Both the position numbers and the translations under genes were made by a program. From an uncultured Bacilli bacterium (GTDB lineage Bacteria > Bacillota_I > Bacilli_A > RF39 > UBA660), in NCBI GenBank assembly GCA_934086485.1, contig CAKOIF010000002.1, forward strand, positions 1-64,000: a stretch of DNA of 64,000 nt, written 5' to 3'. The notes under the pieces were generated by a model that was not told the origin of the DNA, did no database searches, and was given only the letters and a program-made list of their open reading frames with translations. Positions 44,624 through 52,623 of the stretch are shown here, piece after piece (within the stretch, counting starts at the first letter, position 1; the number at the start of each line of letters is the position of its first letter).

Positions 44624-45567
44624 TTATTTTTTTAAAGTTAAATTATTTATATATAATTCTATAAATGGCTTTAATTTTAATATTGATTTAGAATCTATTA
44701 AAAATCCTGCAGATAATTTATGCCCTCCACCATCTGGATGAAATGTTTTACCAATTTCATTTAAATCAATACTTTCTTTAACACTTCTTAAGGAAACTCT
44801 ATTACGATTAAAATTAATTATTATTATAAAATCTATTTCTGGTCTTAATTTACAAATACTATTTCCCACTATAGATCTATATTGCTCACAAATAGTTACA
44901 CCAACTTTATAACCATTATAATCAGTAATACATAAATTTTTATTTATAAATTCAATATATTCTTTTTGTTTTTTAAATCTGATTTATATAAGTCTTCATA
45001 TATTTTAGGCAGTTTAAAATCTTCATTATCATTTAAATTACATATTAAGTTTATATATTCTTCAGGGCCAATTAAAGCGTGCGTAAATGCAAGTAATTTA
45101 GCATTATATTCTTCATCACCAAAATCAAAATTGTCTTGCTCTCTAATAGCCTCTACAAAAGTTTTATAAAATTTATTATTAAATTTAGTATCTAAAGTTA
45201 GTAAATAATTATAAAATAACTGGGTACCACAAGTTGGTTTATCATTTAAATAAATTATACTATTTACATAATCTGTAGAATTTTCTGTTATTTCATGATG
45301 ATCAAAATGTTTTATTTTATTAGTAATTTCAGGATGATTATTTAAATAATTTAATATTGTTTTAGATAGTGCAAGATCGCATACATATATTGTTTCATAA
45401 TTAGAGAAATCTACTTTTGTAAAAACCTCTATTAATTCATTTATTTCACATAATATGTAATCAATATTACTATAATGTTTTTTAGCAAGAATTAATGAAC
45501 CCATACCATCTATATCTGCAATATGAGTTATCATAATTACTTTATTATTATTTATATTTTTAATCAT
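44624..45567 (-). pseudogene. DHH-DHHA1 phosphoesterase split by a -1 frameshift
   Basis: The first frame (45567-44944) has the DHH domain: ITHIADIDGMGS (Asp ligands) and HFDHHE. After the A-AAA-AAC heptamer at 44974-44968 the second frame continues QKEYIEFINKN to the DHHA1 domain with HPDGGGHKLSAGF, ending at 44624. Without frameshift the first product stops 24 nt later, without its substrate-binding domain. One extra A, or a programmed -1 slip, restores about 313 residues. Members cleave short RNAs or cyclic dinucleotides. Could be mutation, assembly error or recoding. Confidence 0.8.
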
Positions 45568-45677
45568 AATTTATTCACCTAATTATATTTTAATAAAATT
45601 TTTATAATAAGTAAATCATGTTTTTTTGTTTTAAATATGTAAATGTTATAGTATAATGTAGGTAAGGAGGATTGCGT

Positions 45678-46751
45678 ATGTCTAAAAACGACAAAAAAAG
45701 GAAATTCTTAATTGGAGTAATAAGTGGTGCTGTATTACTTGTAATTATAGTTTTCTTATTATGGTTTTTCAATCGAAAGTTTGATATCACTTTAGATTAT
45801 AATGATGGAACAAAAACTAAAATTGTTCAAATTAAGTATAATAAAACCATAAACAAAAAAGATATCGAAAATATAGATGATTTAAATGCAACTTGGTATG
45901 AGGTAGTTGAAAAGAAAGAAAATGAAGATATTTTAGCAAAAGAGCCTTTTGATTTTAAAACAAAAATTAATAAAAATATAAAATTAAAAGCAATATATGA
46001 TGTTACCTTAGAAGATGAGGATACTAAAAAAATAACTATTTCTTTTGATTCAAAGGGTGGAAGTAAGATACAATCAATTACCCTTAATAAAGAGGAAAAA
46101 CTTACTTTACCTAAAAACCCAACTTTAAATGGTTATACATTTAAAGGATGGACTGATAAAAATGGTAAACCAATTTATAATGGCGCTTTACTAGCGGAAA
46201 GCACCACATTATATGCAAATTGGGAAAAAATTAAAGAGGAAGATAAGAAATCAAATAATGTTACCGATAATAAAACTCAACCTGTAACTTATTATTGTGA
46301 TAGTGATTTTACTTTATCTGATAAAAAATGTATTAAAGTTGATACTGTAAAAGCAAATGGTAAATGTCCTAATGGATATAAAGGTGGGGCATGGAATAGT
46401 GAGTATTGTTACGATGAAATAGATCCTTATTATTATTGTGATGATTATTCTAGTTATAATGGTGATGATGCAAAATTTGATGAGGATAATAACATGTGTT
46501 ATTATAACCTAATATATACGACAGATAAAGATTCTTGTGATGTTTCTTCAGGAAGACTTTACTATGATCATGGATGTTATGCTGCAAAAACTCCAGCAGT
46601 ATTAGGATGTTCTAAAGGTGAACCATTGAATTCTAGTGGTATGTGTGACATAAAAATTAAAAAGAATTTTACTTGTCCAAGTGGTTATGAATTAGATAAT
46701 GCTACAAAATATTGTAGTAAAACTATTACTATTGATGCAAAACAAAAATAG
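45678..46751 (+). CDS. Membrane-anchored InlB-repeat protein with Cys-rich C terminus
   Basis: 357 residues from ATG 45678 (AAGGAGG seven nt upstream). Membrane helix (about 10-32), an extracellular segment resembling a degenerate repeat, one InlB B-repeat (ISFDSKGGSKIQSITLNK to YANWEK, about 119-184) and a Cys-rich region (about 200-355, more than a dozen Cys in CPNGYKGG and CPSGYELD-like blocks), suggesting disulfide-bonded surface modules. Role unknown; adhesion is typical of InlB-repeat proteins. Confidence 0.8.
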   Translation: MSKNDKKRKFLIGVISGAVLLVIIVFLLWFFNRKFDITLDYNDGTKTKIVQIKYNKTINKKDIENIDDLNATWYEVVEKKENEDILAKEPFDFKTKINKNIKLKAIYDVTLEDEDTKKITISFDSKGGSKIQSITLNKEEKLTLPKNPTLNGYTFKGWTDKNGKPIYNGALLAESTTLYANWEKIKEEDKKSNNVTDNKTQPVTYYCDSDFTLSDKKCIKVDTVKANGKCPNGYKGGAWNSEYCYDEIDPYYYCDDYSSYNGDDAKFDEDNNMCYYNLIYTTDKDSCDVSSGRLYYDHGCYAAKTPAVLGCSKGEPLNSSGMCDIKIKKNFTCPSGYELDNATKYCSKTITIDAKQK

Positions 46752-46758
46752 TATAAAG

Positions 46759-46784
46759 AAGCATATTTAGTTATGCTTTTTTTA
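46759..46784 (+). terminator. Terminator after the InlB/Cys-rich gene
   Basis: AAGCATA-TTTAGT-TATGCTT hairpin followed by T residues. Confidence 0.85.
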
Positions 46785-46825
46785 TATGAATAAATATGTT
46801 AAAATGTTATTGAGGAACTGATTTA

Positions 46826-47437
46826 ATGAATATAATAAAACCTAAAATTAAATTTACTGAGGAATTTATTTTCGAGGATAATGTATATAAAAATGCTTTG
46901 TTTACAAATAATCCAGAAAATAAAATTATAATCGAAGATATTGATTTTGATAGTTGTATATTTAAGAACATAGATTTTTCAATTATTGAATTAATTAATG
47001 TAAATTTTTTAGACTGCATTTTTGAATCTTGTGATTTATCAAATAAAAATTTTGATGAAAAATTAATTGAAAGATGTGAGTTTAATAGTTGCAAATTATT
47101 AGGAAGTTCATTTATTAATGCATCGTTAAAGGATATTTTAATAGATAATTCTACATTAAAATACGTTAATTTTTCCGGAACTAGTATGAATAAAATTAAA
47201 ATTAATAATTCAAACTTATCTGAAAGTTATTTTACTGAAACAAAGTTAAAAAATATTGAACTTAATAATAATAATTTTAATAAAGCAGAATTTTTGCAAA
47301 CAAAACTATATAATATAGATTTTTCAAATAATGATATTAGTGAAATAGTATTTGATAATTATTCAATATATGGAGCTGTAATAGACCCATTACAAAGTCA
47401 GTTTATAGTGGGAAGTTTAGGAGTGAGGTTTAAATAA
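46826..47437 (+). CDS. Pentapeptide-repeat protein
   Basis: 203 residues of tandem A(D/N)LXX-like five-residue repeats, for example INVNFLDCIFESCDLSNKNFD and LKYVNFSGTSMNKIKINNSNL, forming a right-handed quadrilateral beta-helix. Some relatives mimic DNA and protect gyrase from quinolones or microcins, most are uncharacterised. The repeat register here is irregular. One nt before the next gene. Confidence 0.85.
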   Translation: MNIIKPKIKFTEEFIFEDNVYKNALFTNNPENKIIIEDIDFDSCIFKNIDFSIIELINVNFLDCIFESCDLSNKNFDEKLIERCEFNSCKLLGSSFINASLKDILIDNSTLKYVNFSGTSMNKIKINNSNLSESYFTETKLKNIELNNNNFNKAEFLQTKLYNIDFSNNDISEIVFDNYSIYGAVIDPLQSQFIVGSLGVRFK

Positions 47438-47438
47438 A

Positions 47439-47678
47439 ATGGATAGAATAGATTATTTAAAAGAGAAAAGATATAAGATGCAAGGACAGCTTAATTCTTT
47501 ATATTCAAATAATGGAGATATTGGTCAAATACAAAAAGTTAAATCACAAATAAATGAAATTAATTTTGAAATTAATAGTAAAAAAGGTAATGAAATATCC
47601 CAAAATAACCAAATTAATAAGGAGAAAAGAGACATTTTTAAGGCAATTAGTGCAAATAATTTTAATAATAGAAAATAA
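47439..47678 (+). CDS. Small coiled-coil protein
   Basis: 79 residues, helical and charged: DYLKEKRYKMQGQLNSLYSN then QIQKVKSQINEINFEINSKK with heptad-like spacing. No family recognised. Directly follows the pentapeptide gene and is probably co-translated. Confidence 0.65.
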   Translation: MDRIDYLKEKRYKMQGQLNSLYSNNGDIGQIQKVKSQINEINFEINSKKGNEISQNNQINKEKRDIFKAISANNFNNRK

Positions 47679-47735
47679 ATACTTGTAACAAAGACCTATT
47701 TTATGCTATAATCTTGCTTGCAAGGAGTGAGATTG

Positions 47736-47849
47736 ATGAAAAAGTTAAAGAAAAATTTACCCGAAGGCGTAAAATATGAATTTGCTAGATATAAAGGTGT
47801 TAAAGTAAAATTAGTACCTAACAAAAAGAAAAGTAATAAGACAAAATAA
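47736..47849 (+). CDS. Small basic protein (37 aa)
   Basis: Very Lys-rich: starts MKKLKKNLPEGVKYEFARYK and ends SNKTK. CAAGGAGTGAGATT supplies a ribosome binding site, and an extended -10 TGC-TATAAT (47703-47711) precedes it, so it is transcribed on its own and closed by a terminator at 47854. Function unknown. Confidence 0.68.
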   Translation: MKKLKKNLPEGVKYEFARYKGVKVKLVPNKKKSNKTK

Positions 47850-47853
47850 AAAC

Positions 47854-47876
47854 CACGAAATTAATCGTGATTTTTT
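47854..47876. terminator. Bidirectional terminator between small ORF and surface protein
   Basis: CACGA-AATTAA-TCGTG hairpin with six T on the plus side and an A tract (T on minus) on the other, between convergent genes. Confidence 0.75.
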
Positions 47877-47882
47877 AATGAA

Positions 47883-48968
47883 TTAAAAATTAATTGGACA
47901 CGGATTTTCCACAAAAATACTCATAATTAAATTAACAAATAAAGGTAAGAAGAATAGTACTGCTACTAAAATTAATCTTGTAAATGCTTTCTTAACAAGT
48001 TTATTCATTATTTCTTTATCACTATCAAGTAGTGCTTTAACAAAATCGTATATTGTCATACCCACACAAAGTACAATTCCTAAATATTTCATAATACTAA
48101 ATATTTTTGTTAGATATTCACCTAGTGTTCCTTTGATAACTGCATTACAATCCATTTCACTAGTATCCATACTACCTTTACCAGTCATCCATTTACTAAT
48201 AAGGTCACCAATTCCGTGGTCATAATTAGTTTCTTCTTCGGCATTAATAGTATTAGTTGTATCATTTCTTTCAGTATGATCACCATCGGAATTATCAAGT
48301 TCAGAGCTAACATCAGCTGTTAATTTGGGGCATTTCGTAAGACCATCTTCAATTTTTACATCTGACTTTACGTGGACTGTTGTTCCATCTATAACACAAT
48401 CAAATTCTGTTATTTCCGGATTTGACTCAGATTTTGCACTGCTCCAGTTATTTTTATCACCATATTTTAAAGTAACTTTTTTATATTCATTTATACTGAC
48501 AACAACTTTACAAGTTTTACCATCTTTAGTAAATAAGTAATCATCTCCCGTGCAACTTTTTGCAGAACCGTATGAACTACTACCAGATATACCAGAAATG
48601 TTAAATAAGTTATTACTTGATGAATATGAACATTGAATATTTTCTAAATTAAATCCTTTTGAAATATCTCCATCTAGACTGAATTTAACATTTGAATCTT
48701 TACAGGAATATGTTCTTCTATTTGTTTGATCTACTCCATCTACTTCAATATAGTATCTTACTTGCTGACCACCTTTAGCAGATTTTAATTTAACTTTACA
48801 CGTACGATTATTTTTATCGGTCAATGTAAAGGTCCTTGAGGATACTCCACTTGATGAGCCAGTCTCCAAATTTATTGGACTACTTGTACATCCATAAGCA
48901 TAAACATTCGTTATTAGAGTTATTGATAGTGCGATTGTTAAACATACATATTTAATCAGCTTTTTCAT
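47883..48968 (-). CDS. Secreted Cys-rich protein with VirB2/TrbC-like C-terminal helices
   Basis: 361 residues: signal peptide ending NVYA-YGC (about 1-23), a Cys/Ser-rich extracellular region of three related stretches (each with CKVK/CKVVV and a Cys-framed strand block, about 25-215), then two hydrophobic helices (about 288-308 and 330-352) separated by a charged loop DFVKALLDSDKEIMNKLVKKAF. The two-helix end resembles the protein at 49086 and VirB2-type subunits. Encoded divergently from the T4SS cluster, 117 nt away. Confidence 0.65.
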   Translation of the reverse strand: MKKLIKYVCLTIALSITLITNVYAYGCTSSPINLETGSSSGVSSRTFTLTDKNNRTCKVKLKSAKGGQQVRYYIEVDGVDQTNRRTYSCKDSNVKFSLDGDISKGFNLENIQCSYSSSNNLFNISGISGSSSYGSAKSCTGDDYLFTKDGKTCKVVVSINEYKKVTLKYGDKNNWSSAKSESNPEITEFDCVIDGTTVHVKSDVKIEDGLTKCPKLTADVSSELDNSDGDHTERNDTTNTINAEEETNYDHGIGDLISKWMTGKGSMDTSEMDCNAVIKGTLGEYLTKIFSIMKYLGIVLCVGMTIYDFVKALLDSDKEIMNKLVKKAFTRLILVAVLFFLPLFVNLIMSIFVENPCPINF

Positions 48969-49085
48969 AATTCACCAAACCTTTTATAAAAGTATTGTAT
49001 CAAAAAAATATGAAATAATAAAGAAATAAACTTCATTTTATTGCGAAAACCTCAACTTTATTATATAATTTAAATGGTGATTTGT

Positions 49086-49532
49086 ATGTTATTTAAAACA
49101 TTTATATTAGCAAATAATGGTTTAGAGGCATTTTCTTGTACTAATGAAAATGTAGTTAAGGTATTAAAGTTTATAGCTATATTATTTAATATTGCAAAGA
49201 TACTTGTACCAATTATACTAATTGTTACAGGTGTTATATCACTTACAAAGGCAGTTATGTCAGATGAACGTGATTTTTCTAAAGAAATAACTTCATTATT
49301 AATAAAATTATTTGTTGGATTATTTGTATTTTTACTTCCAACAATATTACTTGCTTTTATTGATTTGATAGATGGTTCTGAAGATGTACGAAGTGATTTT
49401 GCTAAATGTAGTGAATGCATCCTAGATTATAGTAGATGTCCTGGAGTTTCTTCGGGTAAAAAAAATAATACAAACACTACAAAAAATAATGGTAAAAAAA
49501 ATGATAATAGTACAACAACTATTAATCCTTAA
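49086..49532 (+). CDS. Small two-helix membrane protein, VirB2/pilin-like
   Basis: 148 residues: two strong helices (about 25-55 and 73-95) with the loop SDERDFSKEITSLLIKLF between them, then a Cys-containing segment (CSECILDYSRC) and a Lys/Asn/Thr tail. Topology and first position in the cluster suit the VirB2-like subunit of Gram-positive T4SS. ATG 49086 follows GGTGAT; an in-frame ATG at 49074 precedes that site. No confident family match. Confidence 0.62.
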   Translation: MLFKTFILANNGLEAFSCTNENVVKVLKFIAILFNIAKILVPIILIVTGVISLTKAVMSDERDFSKEITSLLIKLFVGLFVFLLPTILLAFIDLIDGSEDVRSDFAKCSECILDYSRCPGVSSGKKNNTNTTKNNGKKNDNSTTTINP

Positions 49533-49595
49533 AAGATTGTAAAAAATAAAAAAATATAATATACTATTTTTATAGTATTAGAATAGGAGTAGAGT

Positions 49596-51737
49596 ATGAT
49601 TATGTCAACTATTATAGATAATATTGCCGAAACATTTTGGAAAATTATAATAGGCCTTGTTGGCGGTATATTTAAACTTGTAAATAGTGCTTACAGGATT
49701 TTTTTGGTTTTAGCAAAAGCCACAATTTTTAATAATGAAGATTTTAATATAATAACAAAAAATATGTATGAAATATTAAGTATTGTAATGCTTTTTGCAC
49801 TTGCGTATGGTATCTTAGTTAAGATTGTGGATCCAGAAAATTCAAAAAGTGGCGTTGATGGCAAGAAAATACTTCAGAAACTTGTAATGGCAATAGTTCT
49901 ACTTGCACTTATTCCATCAATTTTTTCATTTATGTTTGGACTTCAAGATGCGGTTTTAGAATCAAATGTTTTGAATTCTATTTTTACGGGTACTAATAGT
50001 AATGGAGCAGAATCAATAGAAAATGCTGGTATTAGTATGGCTGTTAATTCATTTATTCCATTTTTTACCCCAAATGTTGACAATGATGCTAATCCCGAAG
50101 ATGCTAGAAAAGAAATAAGAAATAAATCTGAGTATGGCATCACTTTAAATAATGAATCATATGGTTGTAAAGAGGATGAATGTACTTTAGAGGATGTTGA
50201 TAATTTTGCATTAAATACAGGTAATTTTGGCTTTTATCAAGCGTTTGCTTTAAACATTCACGAAGGCGATATAGATTTTCAATGGTTAATTGCTTTAATA
50301 GTTGGCGGTTTTCTGGTTTATGCAATGGTATCATTTTGTTTTGATATGGCACTTAGAATATGCAAATTAGCATTTTTTGAAATAATTGCACCAATAGCAA
50401 TATTTTGTAATGTTATTCCTAAAATGGAAGACGTATTTAAAAAATGGCTTTCTAATACAACAAAGACTTTTATAGCGGTTTTCACTAGAATAATTGTTAT
50501 GAATTTTGGCGTTTATTTAATTTCAATAATATGTAGTGATAGAATTAATTTAGGTTTAGAAAATACCGGCAATTGGTTTTTAAATTTAATTGCTAAATGT
50601 TTCTTAATATTAGGTATTGTTATGTTTATGAGACAAGCACCAAAACTTTTATCTGATTTATTTGGCTTTGGTGACGGTGATATGAAACTTGGTATTAAAG
50701 ATAAACTTAAATCAAGTGGTGCGTTTGCTGCTGGAGCCGCTATTGGTGCTGGTACTACCGGACTTGTTAGAAATGCTGTTAATGCATATCAACAAGTTAA
50801 AAAGGCACCAAAAGACAAAAAGTTTAGTACAGCTGTTAGAGGGTTTGGTAGTGCCGCTGCAGGTGCAGCTTCGGGTTTTACAAAAGGTGCTTGGTATGCT
50901 AAAGGCGCTGGTAGTGGAAAAGATATGAAGAATGCTGCTGCACAGGCTGCAAACAAAACAGTCGAAAACAGAAATAAAAGAGAAGCATACAAGGCAGCAC
51001 ATCCAGGATTTATGGGTGCTACTTTAGGCCATTTTGAAGATGCTGGAGATTCAGCATTAAAATGGGCAGGATTTAACAATATTGAAGCATTACAAAAGGC
51101 TAATGCAGAAATGAGCAAAGTTTCATCAAAGAAAAAAGCTATGGCTGATGCTGCTGAAAGTTTAATAGTTGGAGAAGCAAATAAAAATAAAGATAAAACT
51201 TTTGGTATCGACAAATCTGTTCAATTTGATGGTGGTGAAAATCTTCTTGCACAACAATATAATGGACAATTTAATACATCTACTTTAAGAAAAATTAGAC
51301 AAAAACTTGATGAGGCTAAAGCTACAGGTAGTGCAAAGGATGCATGGGAAAAAGATGTAACAGCTGCCGAATGGGAAAATTTATATGGATCTTATTTGAA
51401 TAGTTTTAAAGAAGCAGTTCAAAATCAAGCGTTACTAAGTAAAAAAAATTGGGATGCTATTTCTAATTCAGCTGTTAAAGCAGACTTATCAGAAGTTAGA
51501 AATGCTGCAAATGATTTTAGAAATGAACTTGGAAGACATTTAAATGAATCATTTGTTGTTAAATCAAATGATTTATCTTCAGGTACTAAGATAAATGCTG
51601 AAACTTTGGAAGAAGATATTAAAATTAATGATGGGGCCTTTAAAGAGATTGGAGATCAAATTAAAATTGCACAATCAGAGAATTATGCTCAAATAAGTAA
51701 GATTCAACAAAAAGAGCAAGAAAAGAATGGTAAATAA
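49596..51737 (+). CDS. VirB6/TrbL-like T4SS membrane protein
   Basis: 713 residues. N-terminal half has about six membrane helices (25-45, 60-80, 98-120, 225-250, 258-275, 285-345 region) with the block SFCFDMALRICKLAFFEIIAPIAIFCNVIPKMEDVFKKWL typical of TrbL/VirB6 proteins in Gram-positive conjugation systems. The C-terminal half (about 370-713) is hydrophilic, Ala/Lys-rich and helical, including GAAIGAGTTGLVRNAV. Inner channel component. AGGAGTAGAG ribosome binding site. Confidence 0.82.
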   Translation: MIMSTIIDNIAETFWKIIIGLVGGIFKLVNSAYRIFLVLAKATIFNNEDFNIITKNMYEILSIVMLFALAYGILVKIVDPENSKSGVDGKKILQKLVMAIVLLALIPSIFSFMFGLQDAVLESNVLNSIFTGTNSNGAESIENAGISMAVNSFIPFFTPNVDNDANPEDARKEIRNKSEYGITLNNESYGCKEDECTLEDVDNFALNTGNFGFYQAFALNIHEGDIDFQWLIALIVGGFLVYAMVSFCFDMALRICKLAFFEIIAPIAIFCNVIPKMEDVFKKWLSNTTKTFIAVFTRIIVMNFGVYLISIICSDRINLGLENTGNWFLNLIAKCFLILGIVMFMRQAPKLLSDLFGFGDGDMKLGIKDKLKSSGAFAAGAAIGAGTTGLVRNAVNAYQQVKKAPKDKKFSTAVRGFGSAAAGAASGFTKGAWYAKGAGSGKDMKNAAAQAANKTVENRNKREAYKAAHPGFMGATLGHFEDAGDSALKWAGFNNIEALQKANAEMSKVSSKKKAMADAAESLIVGEANKNKDKTFGIDKSVQFDGGENLLAQQYNGQFNTSTLRKIRQKLDEAKATGSAKDAWEKDVTAAEWENLYGSYLNSFKEAVQNQALLSKKNWDAISNSAVKADLSEVRNAANDFRNELGRHLNESFVVKSNDLSSGTKINAETLEEDIKINDGAFKEIGDQIKIAQSENYAQISKIQQKEQEKNGK

Positions 51738-51757
51738 TATAAAAGGAGGAAAAACTA

Positions 51758-52072
51758 GTGAGAAATCAATATTTAGTACCTGCCAATAGTAAAAAGTCAC
51801 AATTAATATTTGGCTTCTTTACTTGGCCAGATTTAATACTTTGTTTAGTAGGAGCGGCAATTACAATAGCATTATTAATTATCCTAAAAAATCCTTCAAC
51901 GGTTGAATTAATAATTGCTATAATACCTGTGCTTATTGCTGCAGGACTTGTAATGCCGGTAAGAAACTATCATAATGTTATGCAACTACTTAATAACATG
52001 TTAGATTTTTATACTAATACAAGAAAATACTATTGGAAAGGTTGGTGTGTAAAAGATGACACAGATGAATAG
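51758..52072 (+). CDS. PrgI family T4SS protein
   Basis: 104 residues from GTG 51758 (AAAGGAGGAAAA). YLVPANSKKSQLIFGFFTWPDLILCLVG then two helices (22-45, 50-68) and a short conserved tail (RNYHNVMQLL). PrgI-type proteins are the VirB3-like partner encoded immediately before VirB4 in Gram-positive T4SS. Overlaps the next gene by 17 nt. Confidence 0.8.
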   Translation: MRNQYLVPANSKKSQLIFGFFTWPDLILCLVGAAITIALLIILKNPSTVELIIAIIPVLIAAGLVMPVRNYHNVMQLLNNMLDFYTNTRKYYWKGWCVKDDTDE

Positions 52073-52622
52073 TAATAGTGCTCCAAGCGGAGTAAAATAT
52101 GCAGAAGATTGGCTTCCTATTAAGTCAATCAATAATGGAATGATTTTAACTGAGGATGGTTATTATGTAACTGGAGTTAAGGTTAGCCCAAAAAATATAT
52201 TTATATTAGACGAACAAAGTCAAAATGCTACATTATTTAATTTATCAACATTTTATAATACTTTAGATTTCGACTTTTGGCTTTTAGTTTCAGATAGACC
52301 TGTAGATATAAGTTTATACCTTAATGAATTACAAGTTGAATATAATAAAAATCCTAATAGTGCTATTAGAAAACTTATTATGCAAGATATTAATAAAGCA
52401 AATCTATTTATGAGTAGAGATTATAATGTAGTTGATACAGAATATACATTTTTATTTAAAGAAAAGAAGATGGAATTAGTTCAAAAAAAATTACATACTT
52501 TAATAAGTGGTCTTAGTAATGCAGGACTTAATTCTACACAAACAAGTAATGCTGATTTAAGAATGCTTCTTGATAATTATTTAAATGATGGTATATCTAC
52601 TAATTTTAGGGCGGTGATGTAA
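52056..52622 (+). CDS. VirB4 N-terminal domain as a separate protein
   Basis: 188 residues, no helices. EDWLPIKSINNGMILTEDGYYVTGVKVSP, then an RNase-H-like N-terminal domain of TraC/VirB4 ATPases, ending at a stop 1 nt before the next ATG. In typical Gram-positive systems this part is fused to the ATPase. The following gene has its own GCGGTGATG site, so this is a real gene split, not a simple frameshift. Confidence 0.8.
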   Translation: MTQMNSNSAPSGVKYAEDWLPIKSINNGMILTEDGYYVTGVKVSPKNIFILDEQSQNATLFNLSTFYNTLDFDFWLLVSDRPVDISLYLNELQVEYNKNPNSAIRKLIMQDINKANLFMSRDYNVVDTEYTFLFKEKKMELVQKKLHTLISGLSNAGLNSTQTSNADLRMLLDNYLNDGISTNFRAVM

Positions 52623-52623
52623 T

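Noticed and set aside
50689..51214. Several overlapping open frames on both strands within the VirB6-like gene
   Set aside because: They are by-products of the Ala/Gly/Lys-rich coding sequence of the real gene and lack ribosome binding sites.
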